NCBI GenBank assembly: GCA_018350325.1
Contig: JAEVLN010000016.1
Span: 186,001-250,000 of the forward strand
Reading direction: 5' to 3'
DNA length: 64,000 nucleotides
Source of the DNA: Globodera rostochiensis
Lineage: Eukaryota; Nematoda; Chromadorea; Rhabditida; Heteroderidae
A program made the translations under genes and the position numbers. This document shows positions 1 through 12,400 of this stretch, in pieces. Under the pieces are notes generated by a model. It was not told the DNA's origin, made no database searches, and worked only from the letters and a program-made list of their open reading frames with translations. Position 1 is the stretch's first letter. The number at the start of each line of letters is the position of its first letter.

Positions 1-214
1 ATTATAAATTTTGCTTCGGAATTTCAGAGAAAAAAACTGGTTTACGTAAGAGTGGTGGATGTCCGGCGGTGCCGACAGGCGCCGCCGGGGAATTTTTTGA
101 ACATTTTAATGAATTTGTTAAGAAATTGAAGCAAAAATTCAGGAAGATGTGATGAATTATTTCGAAAATTCTTGTATCTATTCTTTTTTTGCGCGCATTT
201 TTAGTTAAAAAAAT

Positions 215-852
215 GGTTCTAGTCCGGTTTATGCGTCCCATGAACTTTTATGCGTCCCATAAAACTTTTGTGCGTCCCATGAACTTTTACGTGTCCCATG
301 ATGCCGTGTAAATGTTTTACTTTAGAAATTTTTTGGTAAGCCTAAAGAATGAGGGTCCCAATTTTTTAATCAAAAAATAAAAACTTTTTATAAAGTCGTT
401 AGAAAATAGTTTCTAAGGCTTTTCTGGGACGTAGAATCCGAATCTGATATCTAAAAAGACGAAGTCCGTTTGGTTGTTTGTTTTTTGAACAAAGTAATAC
501 TCCAGTTTGTTCCCCCCTTATTGGAAAAATAAATTTTTTTGTTTTGAAGTTAAGAAAATGATTAGGGGTATTCCGGGGGCCTAGAATCCGAATCTGACCA
601 CCTCCATTTTGACCGATTTTAAACCCCGGAGGGGAACAAACTGGAGTATTACCTTTTTTTAAAAATGGGGGGTATCAGCTTTACTATTACCAAAAATCAA
701 GTACTTGATGAAAAAATCTTAGACATGACAAAATTGATGTAGAACTCCATGGGACGCATAAAAGTTTTATGGGACGCATAAAAGTTTATGGGACGCATAA
801 AAGTTCATGGGACGCATAAAAGTTCATGGGACGCATAAACCGGACTAGAACC
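215..852. mobile_element. MITE-like inverted-repeat element, hAT-type
   Basis: The ends are inverted copies beginning GGTTCTAGTCCGG and closing CCGGACTAGAACC. Each arm continues into several head-to-tail copies of a roughly 17-base unit containing GGGACGCATAAAAGTT (225-300 and 745-840). The sequence AAAAAAAT lies directly outside both ends (207-214 and 853-860), consistent with an 8-bp target-site duplication, although it is low complexity. A second inverted pair lies inside (about 491-516 and 629-655, containing ACTCCAGTTTGTTCCCC). No transposase frame is visible, so this would be non-autonomous. Confidence 0.6.
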
Positions 853-901
853 AAAAAAATATTAGAATATTTATTTTAAAAATATTATTAATGAGGGGAC
901 C

Positions 902-2116
902 TACCGTATATACTGTTTTAATTCCACATGCGACATTATTGTTCAACCTCCTCAGAAAGGGCGACATTATTACAGGGTGAGACATTATTACAGGGAGCGA
1001 CATTATTTTTCAATGTATTTGGCGATACGTTCATCTATCACGAAAATTCTTCACTTTTTCCTCACAATTTCCATATTTCAGCTGGCGAAAATTTTTTTGA
1101 GAAAAACTCCAAAAGGGGTCCTTTTGTTTTGAAAAATTTGTAGTTTTTGAACCAATTTTCTTAGCAAATTCCATCAAAAAACACAAAAATTTGACCCCCA
1201 AATTGATTTTGGAGAAAATTTTCTTCTGGCAAAATTCTTTAAGGAAAATCTATAAAAGCAAAAAAACAGCCCTAAATCAACTTTTTTCGAAAAAATTCCT
1301 TAAGAAAAATGCAATAAACTCCAAAAATGCACCCCTAAAAATCGACTTTTAGCTCCTGCCCGAAAAAAATACTGGGTACATACTTGAAACACACTCATAG
1401 TTTTTTCCCGTTACATCTCATCAAATTTTAGGCAGTGGAAGAGAAATGATAAATTTGGATTTATAATTTGAAATGGGTGCGACATTATTAAAGGGTGAGA
1501 CTGCGACATTATTACAGGGGGCGACATATTTTCCAACCTCCTCAGAAAGGGCGACATTATTACGGTAAAATATCAACTCGTTCCCCACCAACTCGTACCC
1601 CATCAACTCGTTCCCCTTAATAAAAATGACAGAAAACCTCAAAAAATCTTACAAAACTCGTGCGTAGAGCGTATCCGAGCTCCGTGAGTACCCGTATGTC
1701 GAACCCCTACCCCGGATTCGAACAATTGGTCGAAAAAAAAATTTTTTTTCCAAAAAAAAAATTTTTTTTTAAAGTCGTTTAAAAGGTTCAAAATGCATGT
1801 TATCGAACGAATATGCTTTTGAACAATTTTGTTATAAAAAAAATCGAAATTTTTTTTTCAAAAATTGTTCGAATTCGGGTCCGGGGTTCGAAATTGGTCG
1901 AGATAGAGGTCAGTTTCGAATTCTAGGCCCTCGAATACCCCCCGATAATTTTTTTATCGACTTTTGAATTTTTTTTATTTTTTTCAAGGGGAACGAGTTG
2001 ATGATGGGGAACGAGTTGATGGGGTACGAGTTCGTGGGGAACGAGTTGATTACCGTTCCATTATTACAGGGGGTGACATTATTACAGGGTGTGGAATTAA
2101 AACAGTATATACGGTA
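902..2116. mobile_element. Long terminal-inverted-repeat element with TA ends
   Basis: The outer 27 bases, starting TACCGTATATACTG, are repeated in inverse at 2090-2116. Both arms also carry copies of a short unit containing GCGACATTATTACAGGG. The terminal TA on both sides would suit a Tc1/mariner-type insertion, but that is inference. No transposase is visible. A second inverted-repeat element is nested inside at 1563-2055. Confidence 0.55.
1563..2055. mobile_element. Nested inverted-repeat element with CAACTCGTTCCCC arms
   Basis: The left arm (1563-1617) holds three copies of a unit ending CAACTCGTTCCCC, and the right arm (1987-2055) holds their inverse. Related copies occur at about 29740-29775 (one arm only) and at 48465-48845 (both arms), so this is a dispersed family. 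Between the arms are poly-A/T runs and text resembling other copies (variants of TTCGAACCCC). No coding capacity is seen. Confidence 0.55.
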
Positions 2117-2275
2117 TTTGAGTAGAGGGGAAAACCAATAAATAAGTGCTTGCACTCAAGCGGGTGAACCCAACACATAACATAAGACTCCCCAAAAAGG
2201 GAAACCACTAGGCCCTCGACTTACTTGGGAGATATAAGTAAAAATGGCTGAAATTGTCGGTCGATGATGCCATCA

Positions 2276-2420
2276 TTAGGGGTGTAAATTTAGTCCCGGT
2301 CCCGGCGGGACTAAAAAACCGGGACCGGGACTTTCAGATTTTAAAAAGTCCTGTCCCGACCGGGACCGGGACCTGAAGAAACCGGGAAATCCCGTCCCGG
2401 TCCCGTGCAACCCTTGTCGA
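2276..2420. repeat. GC-rich hairpin repeat (CCCGGTCCCG)
   Basis: Alternating CCCGGTCCCG and CGGGACCGGGAC copies allow extensive self-pairing. It lies about 210 bases upstream of the CLP1 start codon, so it could be in its promoter, but nothing shows a regulatory role. The rest of 1-2631 outside the listed elements is AT-rich with no gene seen. Confidence 0.45.
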
Positions 2421-2631
2421 AACCAACCACTGTCGAAAACACACAGCACCGGTATCAACCGTCGTCCCAGACTAAATCTTCAAACAGCCAGACTCAACTG
2501 TCCCTTTCCCTCTGTTTCTATAGCACAGCTCTTATCTTAACAAATCATATAAATTGGAATTTGTCCCAATCGAAGCTTACATTCAAATCATTTTCTATTA
2601 ATTGTCTCATTCGTTGTCATCAATTCGTTTA

Positions 2632-5357
2632 ATGGACCAGAGCGGCGGACAGCAGCGTGTCGTCAACGAATATCGACTGAATGAGGACAACGAACTGCGG
2701 TTAGAAGTTGGCAAGGACGAGGTTATCCTCGAGCTGTTGGAGGGCACCGCCGAAATATTCGGCTCCCAAATATCCATGCACAAACGCTACACACTTCCGC
2801 CAGGTGATCGCCATGGGCTCCCCAAAAGGCAGACATTTAATTCAAAAATTGGTATTTTCTTCATTATCGTGAGAAACGAATGGTGTTTTTGGAGGGGGGG
2901 GGGTCCATAGAACGATTGCCCATTTTGAGAGGTTGAAAGTCTTCGGAGCTTTTCAATTTTTACTAATCCTTTGACCGTAGGGTTTCGCGCGGCCGTTTTC
3001 ACGTATAAAGGTGCACTGGTTGAAGTTGTCGGGCGGACGGACAGCGCTTACATCGCCCAGCAGACGCCAATGGTTGGGGGGGGGGGGTGGCCTTTTGTAT
3101 AATTTGTTGGCGTTTATTCCCTTTTCAATTTATTCTTTTTGTTTAATCGTCCGACTCTTTCAAATCATTTACCTGAACACGCACGCCGCTCTCGACACTT
3201 TGCGGAAGAATGCCGAGGCCCAATTGACGGCCGACCGAAATTCGACCGCTCGCGGCCCGCGACTTTTAATCGCCGGGCCCACCGACGTCGGCAAGTCAAC
3301 GCTTTGTCGAATTCTGTGCAATTACGCCGTCCGCGAGGGGCGAACGCCGCTTTACGTGGAGTTGGACATTGGACAGGCAGGCGACTGATTTTTGGCCTTT
3401 TGCTTTACATTTTGTTTGTTGCAGGGAAGCGTTTCCATCCCCGGCACCATCGGATGTCTTTACATTGAGAAGCCGGCAGACATTGTGGACGGCTTCGACC
3501 GTAAGGCGGCTTATGTTCACAACGTAAGTCAAAGGAATTCGGCAATTCTTTTTTTAATTCCTTTCACAATTTGTTTTCTTTCAGTTTGGTCACATTTCTC
3601 CGTCCGCGAACATTCGCCTTTACGACCTTTTGGTGAAGGAATTGGCATTGGCAGTGCGCAAAAAGAGCAAATCGTCGTTGGTTTGTGACGTGTCCGGTTT
3701 CATTGTGAACACTTGCGGATGGGTCAAAGGAGACGGGTTGGGCGTCGCAATTATTGGCCAAATAATGGGGGGCCGTTCTCTGTGCCAGTTACGCTTGCAT
3801 TGTGAACGCGGCGGAGGCGTTTGAGCCGGACGTCGTCATCGTGTTGGACCACGAACGCCTCTACAACGAATTGCAGCAGGACTTGCCGAGTTTTGTCAAG
3901 GCAACCAAACTATTTATTTCGCATAACTCCAGGGACGTAGCGCCATCAAAAATTTTCGTTGGTCGGATGCATTCAAAAAACGATTTTTAGGGTATTTTTC
4001 TGTTTTTACTAAATTTTTTTAAAAAAAAAGTTTCAGAGCAAAATGTTCCCCAAAAATGGAGGCCAATTTTTTGTATTCTACCCGAGACAGGCCCGTAGCC
4101 AGAAATTTTTTTCGGGGGGGGGGCAGTTCTTAGGCGTGTATTTTTTCCTTTTTATTGCATTTTTGTTAATCAATTTTTCCAAAAAATGTTTTTTAAGGGT
4201 TTGTTTTCCGTTTTTACTCTAGTTTGTTAAGAATTTTCAAAAATGCAAATTTTTTTTGCGAATTCTGCTTTGCCGTTGGCGGGGGGGGGGGGGGTCGGCG
4301 GTGCCGATAGGCGCCGCCGGAGAAAATTTTTGATGTGAATTTATTAGAAAATTGGTCAAAAAATTGTAAAAGTGAAAAACAATAAGGTCCCCCCTTTGGT
4401 TTTTTTTTGTGAAATTTCATTTCGAGGGGGGGCATGCCCCCCTGGCTACGGGCCTGACCCGAGACCAGGCCCGTATCTAGCCTTGGAGTTCGGGGAATTT
4501 TTTTTTTTAATTTTTTAAGAAAACGTCATCAGGAATACAAGTTTTTTGAGAATTTTGCTTCACTTCTGGGCTCCGGGGGAAGGGGTCGGTCGGGAAAATT
4601 AAATTTTTGGATGAATTTGTTGAGATTTGCAACCAAAATTTTTGAAGATGGCTACGTCTCTGCCCATTTTGTCCGAACATCGAACCTTTTCCTTTCTATG
4701 AAATTTTTAGTTTGAAGAAATATATTGATAAAAAACATCGAAAGAACATTTTGTCACTAATTGTCTCTCCATCAGATTTTGCATCTTCCCAAGTCTGGAG
4801 GCGTCGAAAGTCGGTCGCAGGAAATTCGAACCGCAGGCAGACGAAATGCCATGCACAGAGTTGGGGGTGTACGGGTTGGTGGGAGATCGAAATCGCATTC
4901 GTTTTAGTACTTCTACGGCACCAAATCGTCTCCCTTTTACCCACATTCCTTCGAGCTGTCCTACGACAAAGCGGCGGACGAACAGGAACTGTTGTTAGCC
5001 AAAGTTGGGGCTGAACAGCTGCCGGCTTCCTGCGTGCCCGTCGGCATGGTGCTGGAGGACCACCGCACTCAGGTAGCGTGAAGTTCAATTGGTCTGGACT
5101 AACCGAGTTTCCCATACTCTCAGGTGGTGCCCGTGCCGGTCGGACCTCAGCTGCTCAACCACGTATTGGCACTGATGCCCCCAAATTCGGCCATTGACCA
5201 GGGCCTGCTGAAGAAGCCGTGCATTGGCTTCGTCGTGGTCACCGCCGTAAATGCGGAGAAGAAGTCCATCACTTTGCTGTCCCCTCAGCCCTATCCCCTC
5301 CCGACCAAAGTGGCACTGTTCTCCGAAGTCACTTTCATCGACGACAGCAACCTCTGA
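2632..5357 (+). CDS. CLP1: CLP1, polyribonucleotide 5'-hydroxyl-kinase / mRNA cleavage factor subunit
   Basis: CLP1 phosphorylates RNA 5'-OH ends and works in pre-mRNA 3'-end cleavage (CFII) and with the tRNA-splicing endonuclease, in the nucleus. Nine exons are read: 2632-2803, 2981-3072, about 3164-3376, 3425-3523, 3585-3736, 3789-3900, 4776-4859, 4908-5072, 5124-5357, giving about 440 residues (human 425). The Walker A motif GPTDVGKST lies near residues 126-134. Family landmarks follow: [27 protein letters not shown] text, [17 protein letters not shown] and YFYG. The start is the first ATG in frame before the conserved N-terminal domain. Introns 3 (3377) and 6 (3901) begin with GC. Intron 2 has no AG before the conserved YLNTHAAL segment. 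Intron 6 carries a MITE (4088-4456). It is convergent with SCYL2. Confidence 0.93.
4088..4456. mobile_element. hAT-type MITE in CLP1 intron 6
   Basis: The termini are a perfect 15-base inverted repeat, CAGGCCCGTAGCCAG and CTGGCTACGGGCCTG. They are flanked by an exact 8-bp duplication, ACCCGAGA (4080-4087 and 4457-4464). Terminal sequences close to CAGGGCCGTAGCCAG are common in animal hAT elements (general knowledge). The interior holds a copy of the dispersed GC-rich near-palindrome (4296-4319). A related terminus (CAGGCCCGTATCTAG) starts just downstream at 4467, and other solitary ends lie near 18303, 46880 and 48857. Confidence 0.8.
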
Positions 5358-5639
5358 CGATTGGACCTTTGGGATAATGATTTTGACGGTTTTGGGGATT
5401 CTTTTACTCTTGGCAATCCGACAAAAGGGAACCGACTTTCAAAAAACGTTTTTCTGTTTTTGTTATGCCTTTATTATTGTCGATTACACTGCGGGGGATG
5501 GTGGTCTTTTTTTGCGATCATTAATTATATCGATCTCATTGTTAAAATTTGCAAATTTCGGTAAACAAATGCTCGTTATGTTTTGTTTGTCTACTTGTTA
5601 AAAGTTAAAACTCTGGATAGAAATCGAAAATAGGGTTAG

Positions 5640-6356
5640 TTAGAGAGCTAAGTGTTCAGTCCCATGGTTTTGACAGTGAACGAAAGGACGTGGCATTCGA
5701 GTGATTTTACCCCGCCAACCAAAAAGTTTGAGCATCAATGTTTCGTTGGTGAAATTCTTCGAAATGATCAGTGCGGTGGTCGTGCGCGGGGCGAGGGATC
5801 GATCGGCTGATACTGCCGGAAATGGCACTTCTGCAGGTGGAGGACGGACGCCGACTCTGTTCGCGTTGGTCAGTGCCATTCTCTTCCAACAGAGGCTGAA
5901 GCAACGGCGAAGGAATAGAGCGAAGTCATCGCCGGAGGTGGCGAAGCCCATTGATTTATTATTAGGACAGTGTTTACCTGACCGGATGGCCCGACCTGCT
6001 AGTCGCGCCGGGGTCAACCCCAGTGTGAAGGTCAGGTCATTGCCCGGAGGGGGGGGGGGATCAACCCCAGTGCCTAATGTTGACACAAAAGTCTCTAACA
6101 AATTTTTATAGGTATTCCCAGTGGCTTCGTCACCGCCGAAGACAGTCGCAAGGAAGAAATTTTCCATTTCATTAAAACATTCGCAATCATTGCCGCTGAT
6201 CAGGCCGAAGGCGAGCCTACGACAAAAGCAGTCGATGGTAGCAGCAGTTGAAACAAAAAAGATGACAGAACAACAGCACAAATGATTGCCTCCTTCGCTC
6301 AACCATATTTTTGCCTTTTTCAGTACAAAAACAAAAATTTTGTACACAATAAACAA
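5640..6356 (-). other. Open frame of uncertain status, 238 codons
   Basis: A continuous minus-strand frame lies between the convergent CLP1 and SCYL2 stop codons. The translation starts with a hydrophobic stretch (residues about 1-50) followed by mixed sequence with Pro/Arg-rich text, and I recognise no family. It includes a poly-C run and lies where the SCYL2 3' UTR would be expected. It may be chance or a small unannotated gene. Otherwise 5358-6447 holds nothing recognisable. Confidence 0.15.
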
Positions 6357-6447
6357 TAGAGTAAAGCGCAGCCATCACAGAAGAAAGAGAGAGAAAAAGG
6401 ACAAAATGGGAATTGATGGCAATGGGACTGAAGCATTGCTAAGCTCA

Positions 6448-9400
6448 TCAGCGAAGAAGGTCTTCGAACGGGTCCTTCTCGACTTTGTTTGGGTGCCCGC
6501 CGCGAGATGCAAAGCCGCCATTTGTGCACGGCATTTCGTCTCTCCCAATTGCCTCATTTGGCTTCGGTTCCGTCCCCGTCGCATTCATCATTAATTGATC
6601 AAGCACATCAAACGGATCTTTTGGCGCGGCTGACGGCCGTACCCCAACGCAACCTGTGCAGGGTTATTTATTTTGTTTGTTCGGTTTTTGAGAGGGAATT
6701 ATAACAACAAATCGAAGTGCCGCTGCTTTTCGTCGCCCCACCTCGTTTCTGAACCGGATTTGCACTGGAGTTCGGCTGCGGAATTGAGGGAAAAGCGGCG
6801 AACGACGCGGATTGTGGGAGATGAGGTTGTTGTTGTGACGTTTGGGGGGCCGACGACGAATTGGGCGGCAAAAACTCAGAGAGCAAAAGGTCCATCCGAT
6901 TCGACGACCCGAGGGAACTTTGCGGACGCTGCTGCAGCGACTGCCGGGTCGAGAGGGCCGAGAAAGGGTCGAGCGTCGCTGTTTTCCCCGCTTCGATGCT
7001 ATGGCCATTTTTCTCCGCCGTTATGCGCCGTTTCTCTTCCAATGTCAGAGTTGCCTATTAAATAATTATAGTCTTCTGGTGGATGTTGGACTTGAACATT
7101 TTGAAGATAAATTGTTGAAACGGACTTTTGCAGTGACATCAGCGCCCTCCACCGCCAAACTTCCCGCCGTTCTGTTATTGCCGCCACCATTTGTTTTAAT
7201 TCCGCCCAAAACTTGCGCTAAATCGCCTAAGTCAACTTCGTTCACATTGCTGCTGCTCACAACGCTTGACTGGGCATTCAAAAAGTCCGCAAAGTCCGTT
7301 ATTTTCCTTAAATTTTCTCGTCTCAGAAATTAAGACCAGACCGGTCGTCCACCTCTGCTTTTCCTGACTGGCACTCAACTGCTCCAGACATTGTCTCTGC
7401 TCGGTTTCGACCCGTCTGAACAGCTGGTGGACGAGTTCAATGTACTGGCTGAACTGCTGGAGGTTCAACGTCGGCTCAACTGATGTGGATATGAGGAAGG
7501 GCAGCACACTGCGAGCACCTTGACAAAAAGTCACTCAACAACAACGTTAAAATGCAAAAGCAAACCAAAAAGATCCAACAACAGCGAGAGAGATAGAGAC
7601 CCTTCCCGTAAACTCTAAGGGTACCTATCGAAGTTCGTTTTTGACGGTAACATATTAAAGTCCAGACACTGCTCTTTGTTGATGCCGAATTTGTCACTTT
7701 CGTGAACAATTTTGTAGATGCCCAACACAGCCATCAGAACGCCCGGGTCTTTGCTGGTTATTTTTGGCAGAGTGGGCAGCAGCTGATCAGTGACCATCCA
7801 GGGCTCCAGGTGGGGAAGCAATTTGGCCAGACAAACCATTGCTTGAACGCGAATCTGATGAATACAACAAATTGAAGATTTATTCGGGCAGGGGGCCCAT
7901 TTCAGGCCAAACTCCGAGGCTGTTTCAACCGAATCGGCGCGTTGCTATGCAACCGACAAAAAACAACAAATTTGGAGGTAACCCTACATTTCGCCAATTG
8001 TACAGGGACACCAATTTGGGCCTTTTCTTGCACAAATGCATGCGAAATGCCGACTTCGCCTTTGTGCAGTGTTGCCGCACATGGCATTTTTTTAAATTTA
8101 ATTTAAAATATTTAAATTTTAAGCTTCGACCAAAAAGCGGATGATATGTTTAAACTCGATTATAAGGTCGTTTTCAAAATAGACGACCATGTCGCTAGTT
8201 CAAACAGCGAAAATGAGAAGTTCTTTCAGAAAACTGCGGCTTTTTTGTTGAAAATTTGGAAACGGCACATTGTTCGGAAAGTTGGGGAGTTGGATGGTGC
8301 GGACAGTTTTCGATGAGGTGCCAAAAAAAAGAATTGACATGCCAACGTTTTTCAGCTTCTGGCACATCGACCGCTTAAACAGAGGAGGCAAAGACCGGCA
8401 GACACCAAACATTGTGCCGTTCGACTGTTTCCAATATGCCAATCGCTTTTCGGTTATGCCGCAAAACCTGTGGGTTTTGTGCCAGCAAAGAAATGCCGCT
8501 GCGGCAGTTTATAAAGAGAAAACGGCAAAAAGTGCCATTAGATGCGAAAATTCAAAAAAGAAAATATCGATTATTTTTAGATGCAAAAACCCGTCGAGAA
8601 GCCTTGCGGTGCAAAAATGGGCTGACAAGACCAATAATGGTGCGGCAAACAGAAAAATGATTATCAAAGGGACATTTAGGCTATTGGAACTTTGCCAACC
8701 ATTTTCGAATAACATTAAAGCAAAAGAAGAGATCGGAAGAAGCCGAAGAGGGGAGAATGGAAGAGAACGCAAAGAAAAACGGACTTCGAAAAGCACGGAA
8801 AAGGACAAAAATTCCGCCTAAATGGCGAAACCCATTTTATATAATAAAATAAAATTAAATAAAAAGCAACCGAAAGGTCTCTCGACTCGAGCACAAGGCG
8901 AAGGAGTTTGGGCAAGAGTTGGGTACGCATTTGTTCCCTGTCCACAAACTTGACGATGTTCGGCACTTCCGCAAGTGTTAGCTCCTAAAATGTCGAGGGC
9001 ATTAGAGAGGAATCTTTAGCATTTTATAGCAAATTCCAAAAAAAATCGAGCGAAATTTGAGACACAATAATTCATTTTTTCGAGTCCTTTGAGAAAGTGA
9101 ATTATTATTTAAAAAGAAAGAATTCCCGCCTGAATCCTGGCGTTGTCACCGGTGAGAGAATTGTAAATCAACGGCAGCAAATGTTGTTTGACGGCTGCCG
9201 TAGGCATCTTTTCCAACAGCAAATTCACCCGTTGCATAAGCAAAAGGGCAATCTGGAAGTTTAATGAGTTCTATTAGTCCAAATTGGAATGGTTAATGAT
9301 GTTTTATAGTCCAAATTGGTTAATAAGTTCTATAGTCCAAATTGGAATGGTTAATGATGTTCTATAGTCCAAATTGGTTAATGAGTTCTATAGTCCAAAT

Positions 9401-12400
9401 TGGATGGTTAATGATGTTCTATAGTCCAAATTGGTTAATGAGTTCTATAGTCCAAATTGGATGGTTAATGATGTTCTATAGTCCAAATTGGTTAATGAGT
9501 TCTATAGTCCAAATTGGATGGTTAATGATGTTCTATAGTCCAAATTGGTTAATGAGTTCTATAGTCCAAATTGGAATGGAAGTGGACCTGGTACGGAGTT
9601 TGGATGGGGAAAACGGTAAGCAGGGAGGGCATCACGGAGGAGGCGAACTCTTTAGGGGAGATGAGCTCCACGAGGAGGAAGACGCTAGGCAAAATGAACG
9701 GGATAAGCATCGGAGTGGCGAACTCGGCAGCCAAATGTGGAAAAACCTTTTGGAGCAAAGTCCGCTGAAATTTATTTATAAAGGGAAAGAGAAAAGTCAG
9801 TGAAATACTTTCGGAAATTGCGTCAATATTGTGGGAAGACCCTTGAACAGTTGCATTTTCTGTGTGTTGTCCATTGCCGACCGCTGCTCCAAGCAGTTCA
9901 GCGTCTTCAGCAGAGGATGCTCAAAATATGCCAACTGAATTTTGGACAAATTGTAATCGGACAGAAAGATAACATTTTACAAGTCCTAAACGCACATACT
10001 TTGGTAAATTGGATGGCGTCCGGCCTAAGCTCGGGCGTCTCGTTCAGGCACATCTTCACGTCTTCTCCAAAAGGAGCCGGCACAATGGCAATCAATTTTT
10101 GGAGCGATTGTTTAAGCTGAAACAAACAGAAACTGAACAATTCATTAAAACAATCCTTTTCTGAAAAGTCGAAAATTACCCATACTTAAAAATTCCACAT
10201 CATGTGTTTCCGAGGTAGTTGATTTCGACAGTAAATTCCAAATAAATGTTTCGAACTTGTTAGGCATTTCGAATTTTTAACTTGTAAATGCTTTTTAGAC
10301 CTGTACGTTATCCGTTTTGCTAAAACAAATATTAGATTTTTGAATTGTTCAAATTTTTTACCTTTTCAGGTATTTTATATCATTACGTGGTTCGGAATGC
10401 TCTAAAACAAGAATTTTAGTTTGAAAAATTGCAGAATTTTCAACAGTGGCATTGTCGAAATCAACTACTGTCGTAGAAACATGATGCCAAAAATTCATAC
10501 CTTTTTCAAATTCTCGCGCTGAAGTCCAAATGAATTGTTACTATTAAATAGTGGTTTTCCGTTATTGAACGCTGCAAATGACAGAACGCCAAGCGAAAAA
10601 ATGTCAACGAAAGTATCGCAACGAACGCCTTCGGCAAGTTCGGGAGAGACATAATCCAAGTCGGGACTCATTGCCGACACTTCGTTTTGACTCCATGCGG
10701 GGACGTTGAAGTTGACCTGGGGTGTGTTAAAAAGGCGAGAATAAAGAAATTCAATCGCGTAAGCCAATTAAATTTTTGAGGACTTTCAAAAGTCCATAAA
10801 TTCGCAATAATCGAAACGATGCCTTTAAAATTATAAATCGTCCATAAAGGTTTCGCTTAATGCCTCTTAAATGGCCATTGATCCCCCACCTTCCCCGGAG
10901 TCGATGTGTTGCCCAAAATGCAAAAGTCAAATCCGCCCAATTTCCACGCGCCCTTCGAATTGACCAAAATGGACGACGGCGAAACATTTCCATGAACAGT
11001 TTTTGTGTCGTTGTGCAGAAAAGCCAATGCTTCCGCAATCTGATTTGTGAGTGAAGAGTGCTCGGGTTAAAACAGAAAAAAGAAAAGTACCTGATAAAGT
11101 CCGTGACGCCTTTCCAAGTCCAACAACTCAAATTCCTTCAAGTGGGACAGAGCGGAAATGTTGGACAAGTCACCAAAGCAATTGGCCAGACACGCGAAGA
11201 TTGGCTGTCAACAAATGGTGGGAATGTATTCTATGTCAACAACAGACACACGAAGGAACGTGGTCAAGGGGTGGGGGTAAGGAGCCCCCAACCCCTCTCA
11301 TTTTCGTGGGGTGGCCGAGGGGGGGGGGAGGGTCAGGGGCCCGTCATCTCCCCCAACCCCTCTCATTTTCGTGGGGTGGCCGAGGGGGGGGGGGGAGGGT
11401 CAGGGGCCCGTCATCTCCCCCAACCCCTCTCATTTTCGTGGGGTGGCCGAGGGAGGGGGAGGGTCAGGGGCCCGTCATCTCCCCCAACCCCTCTCATTTT
11501 CGTGGGGTGGCCGAGGGGGGTGCACTTCATTTCCCCCCCCCCCGAATCGTTTCCCCCCCGGGAACCATTAACAATGCTGACACATTTATCCGGCAAACTA
11601 AAGCTAATAAAATGGTTATGCATTAAATTCTGTACAAATGTAAGGCATTTCTTAATTTATTTTCCCTTTTCAAATTTTTTGTTTTCCGAATTTTGCAACA
11701 TTCGTAATTTTTTTATTCAAATAATTTTCACGACGAGGCCTGTAGGCGCCGTCGACCCCTCCCCGTATTTAAAAAAATTTTGGTTTGCAAATTTCTTAAC
11801 AAATTGAGTCAAAATTACAAAAAGGTGGCGCCTCCTGTAGCGAATTTTCAAAAGCCTTTTTTTTTTTTTTGGAAAATCAACAAAATGCAGCAAACACGGA
11901 AAATGTAGCCCCTAAAATCGAACATCATTTTTAAAAAAAATTGCTTATAATTTTTTCATTTCGTCGGAAAAATATTGAGTTTCGATCATCTCTGAGAGGG
12001 GGAACGGTCGGGGGGGAAACGATTCGGGGGGGGGGGGAAACAGCGGGGGGGAGGGGGGAAACGATTCGGGGGGGAAACAGCGGGAGGGGAAACGAGCTGT
12101 TCCGGGCCGAGGGGGGGGGGGGGGGTCAGGGGCCGCCATTTTCGTAAGGGGACGGAAATAAAAAAATGCTTTAATCATTTCCAAAGTTTCTCCAGCGGTA
12201 CCTATCGACCACCGGATGGGTACAAAATTAAACCTGAATTAAGGACATATTCTTGAGCAAGATAACTAGAATTGGACAATTACCTCAGTACAGAAAGCGA
12301 AGCAGTCACGCGATTCTTCCAACGCGCGTTCAACCGTCAGAATGCGCGGGTGTCTCAGCCGTGTCAGTTGACTAACGCCCCGTTTCAGCATTTCCGGGAA

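Noticed and set aside
8270..8821. 183-codon plus-strand frame inside a SCYL2 intron
   Set aside because: Basic, low-complexity product without recognisable features; it lies in a non-conserved intron and has no splice or start context. A nested gene cannot be excluded but is not supported.
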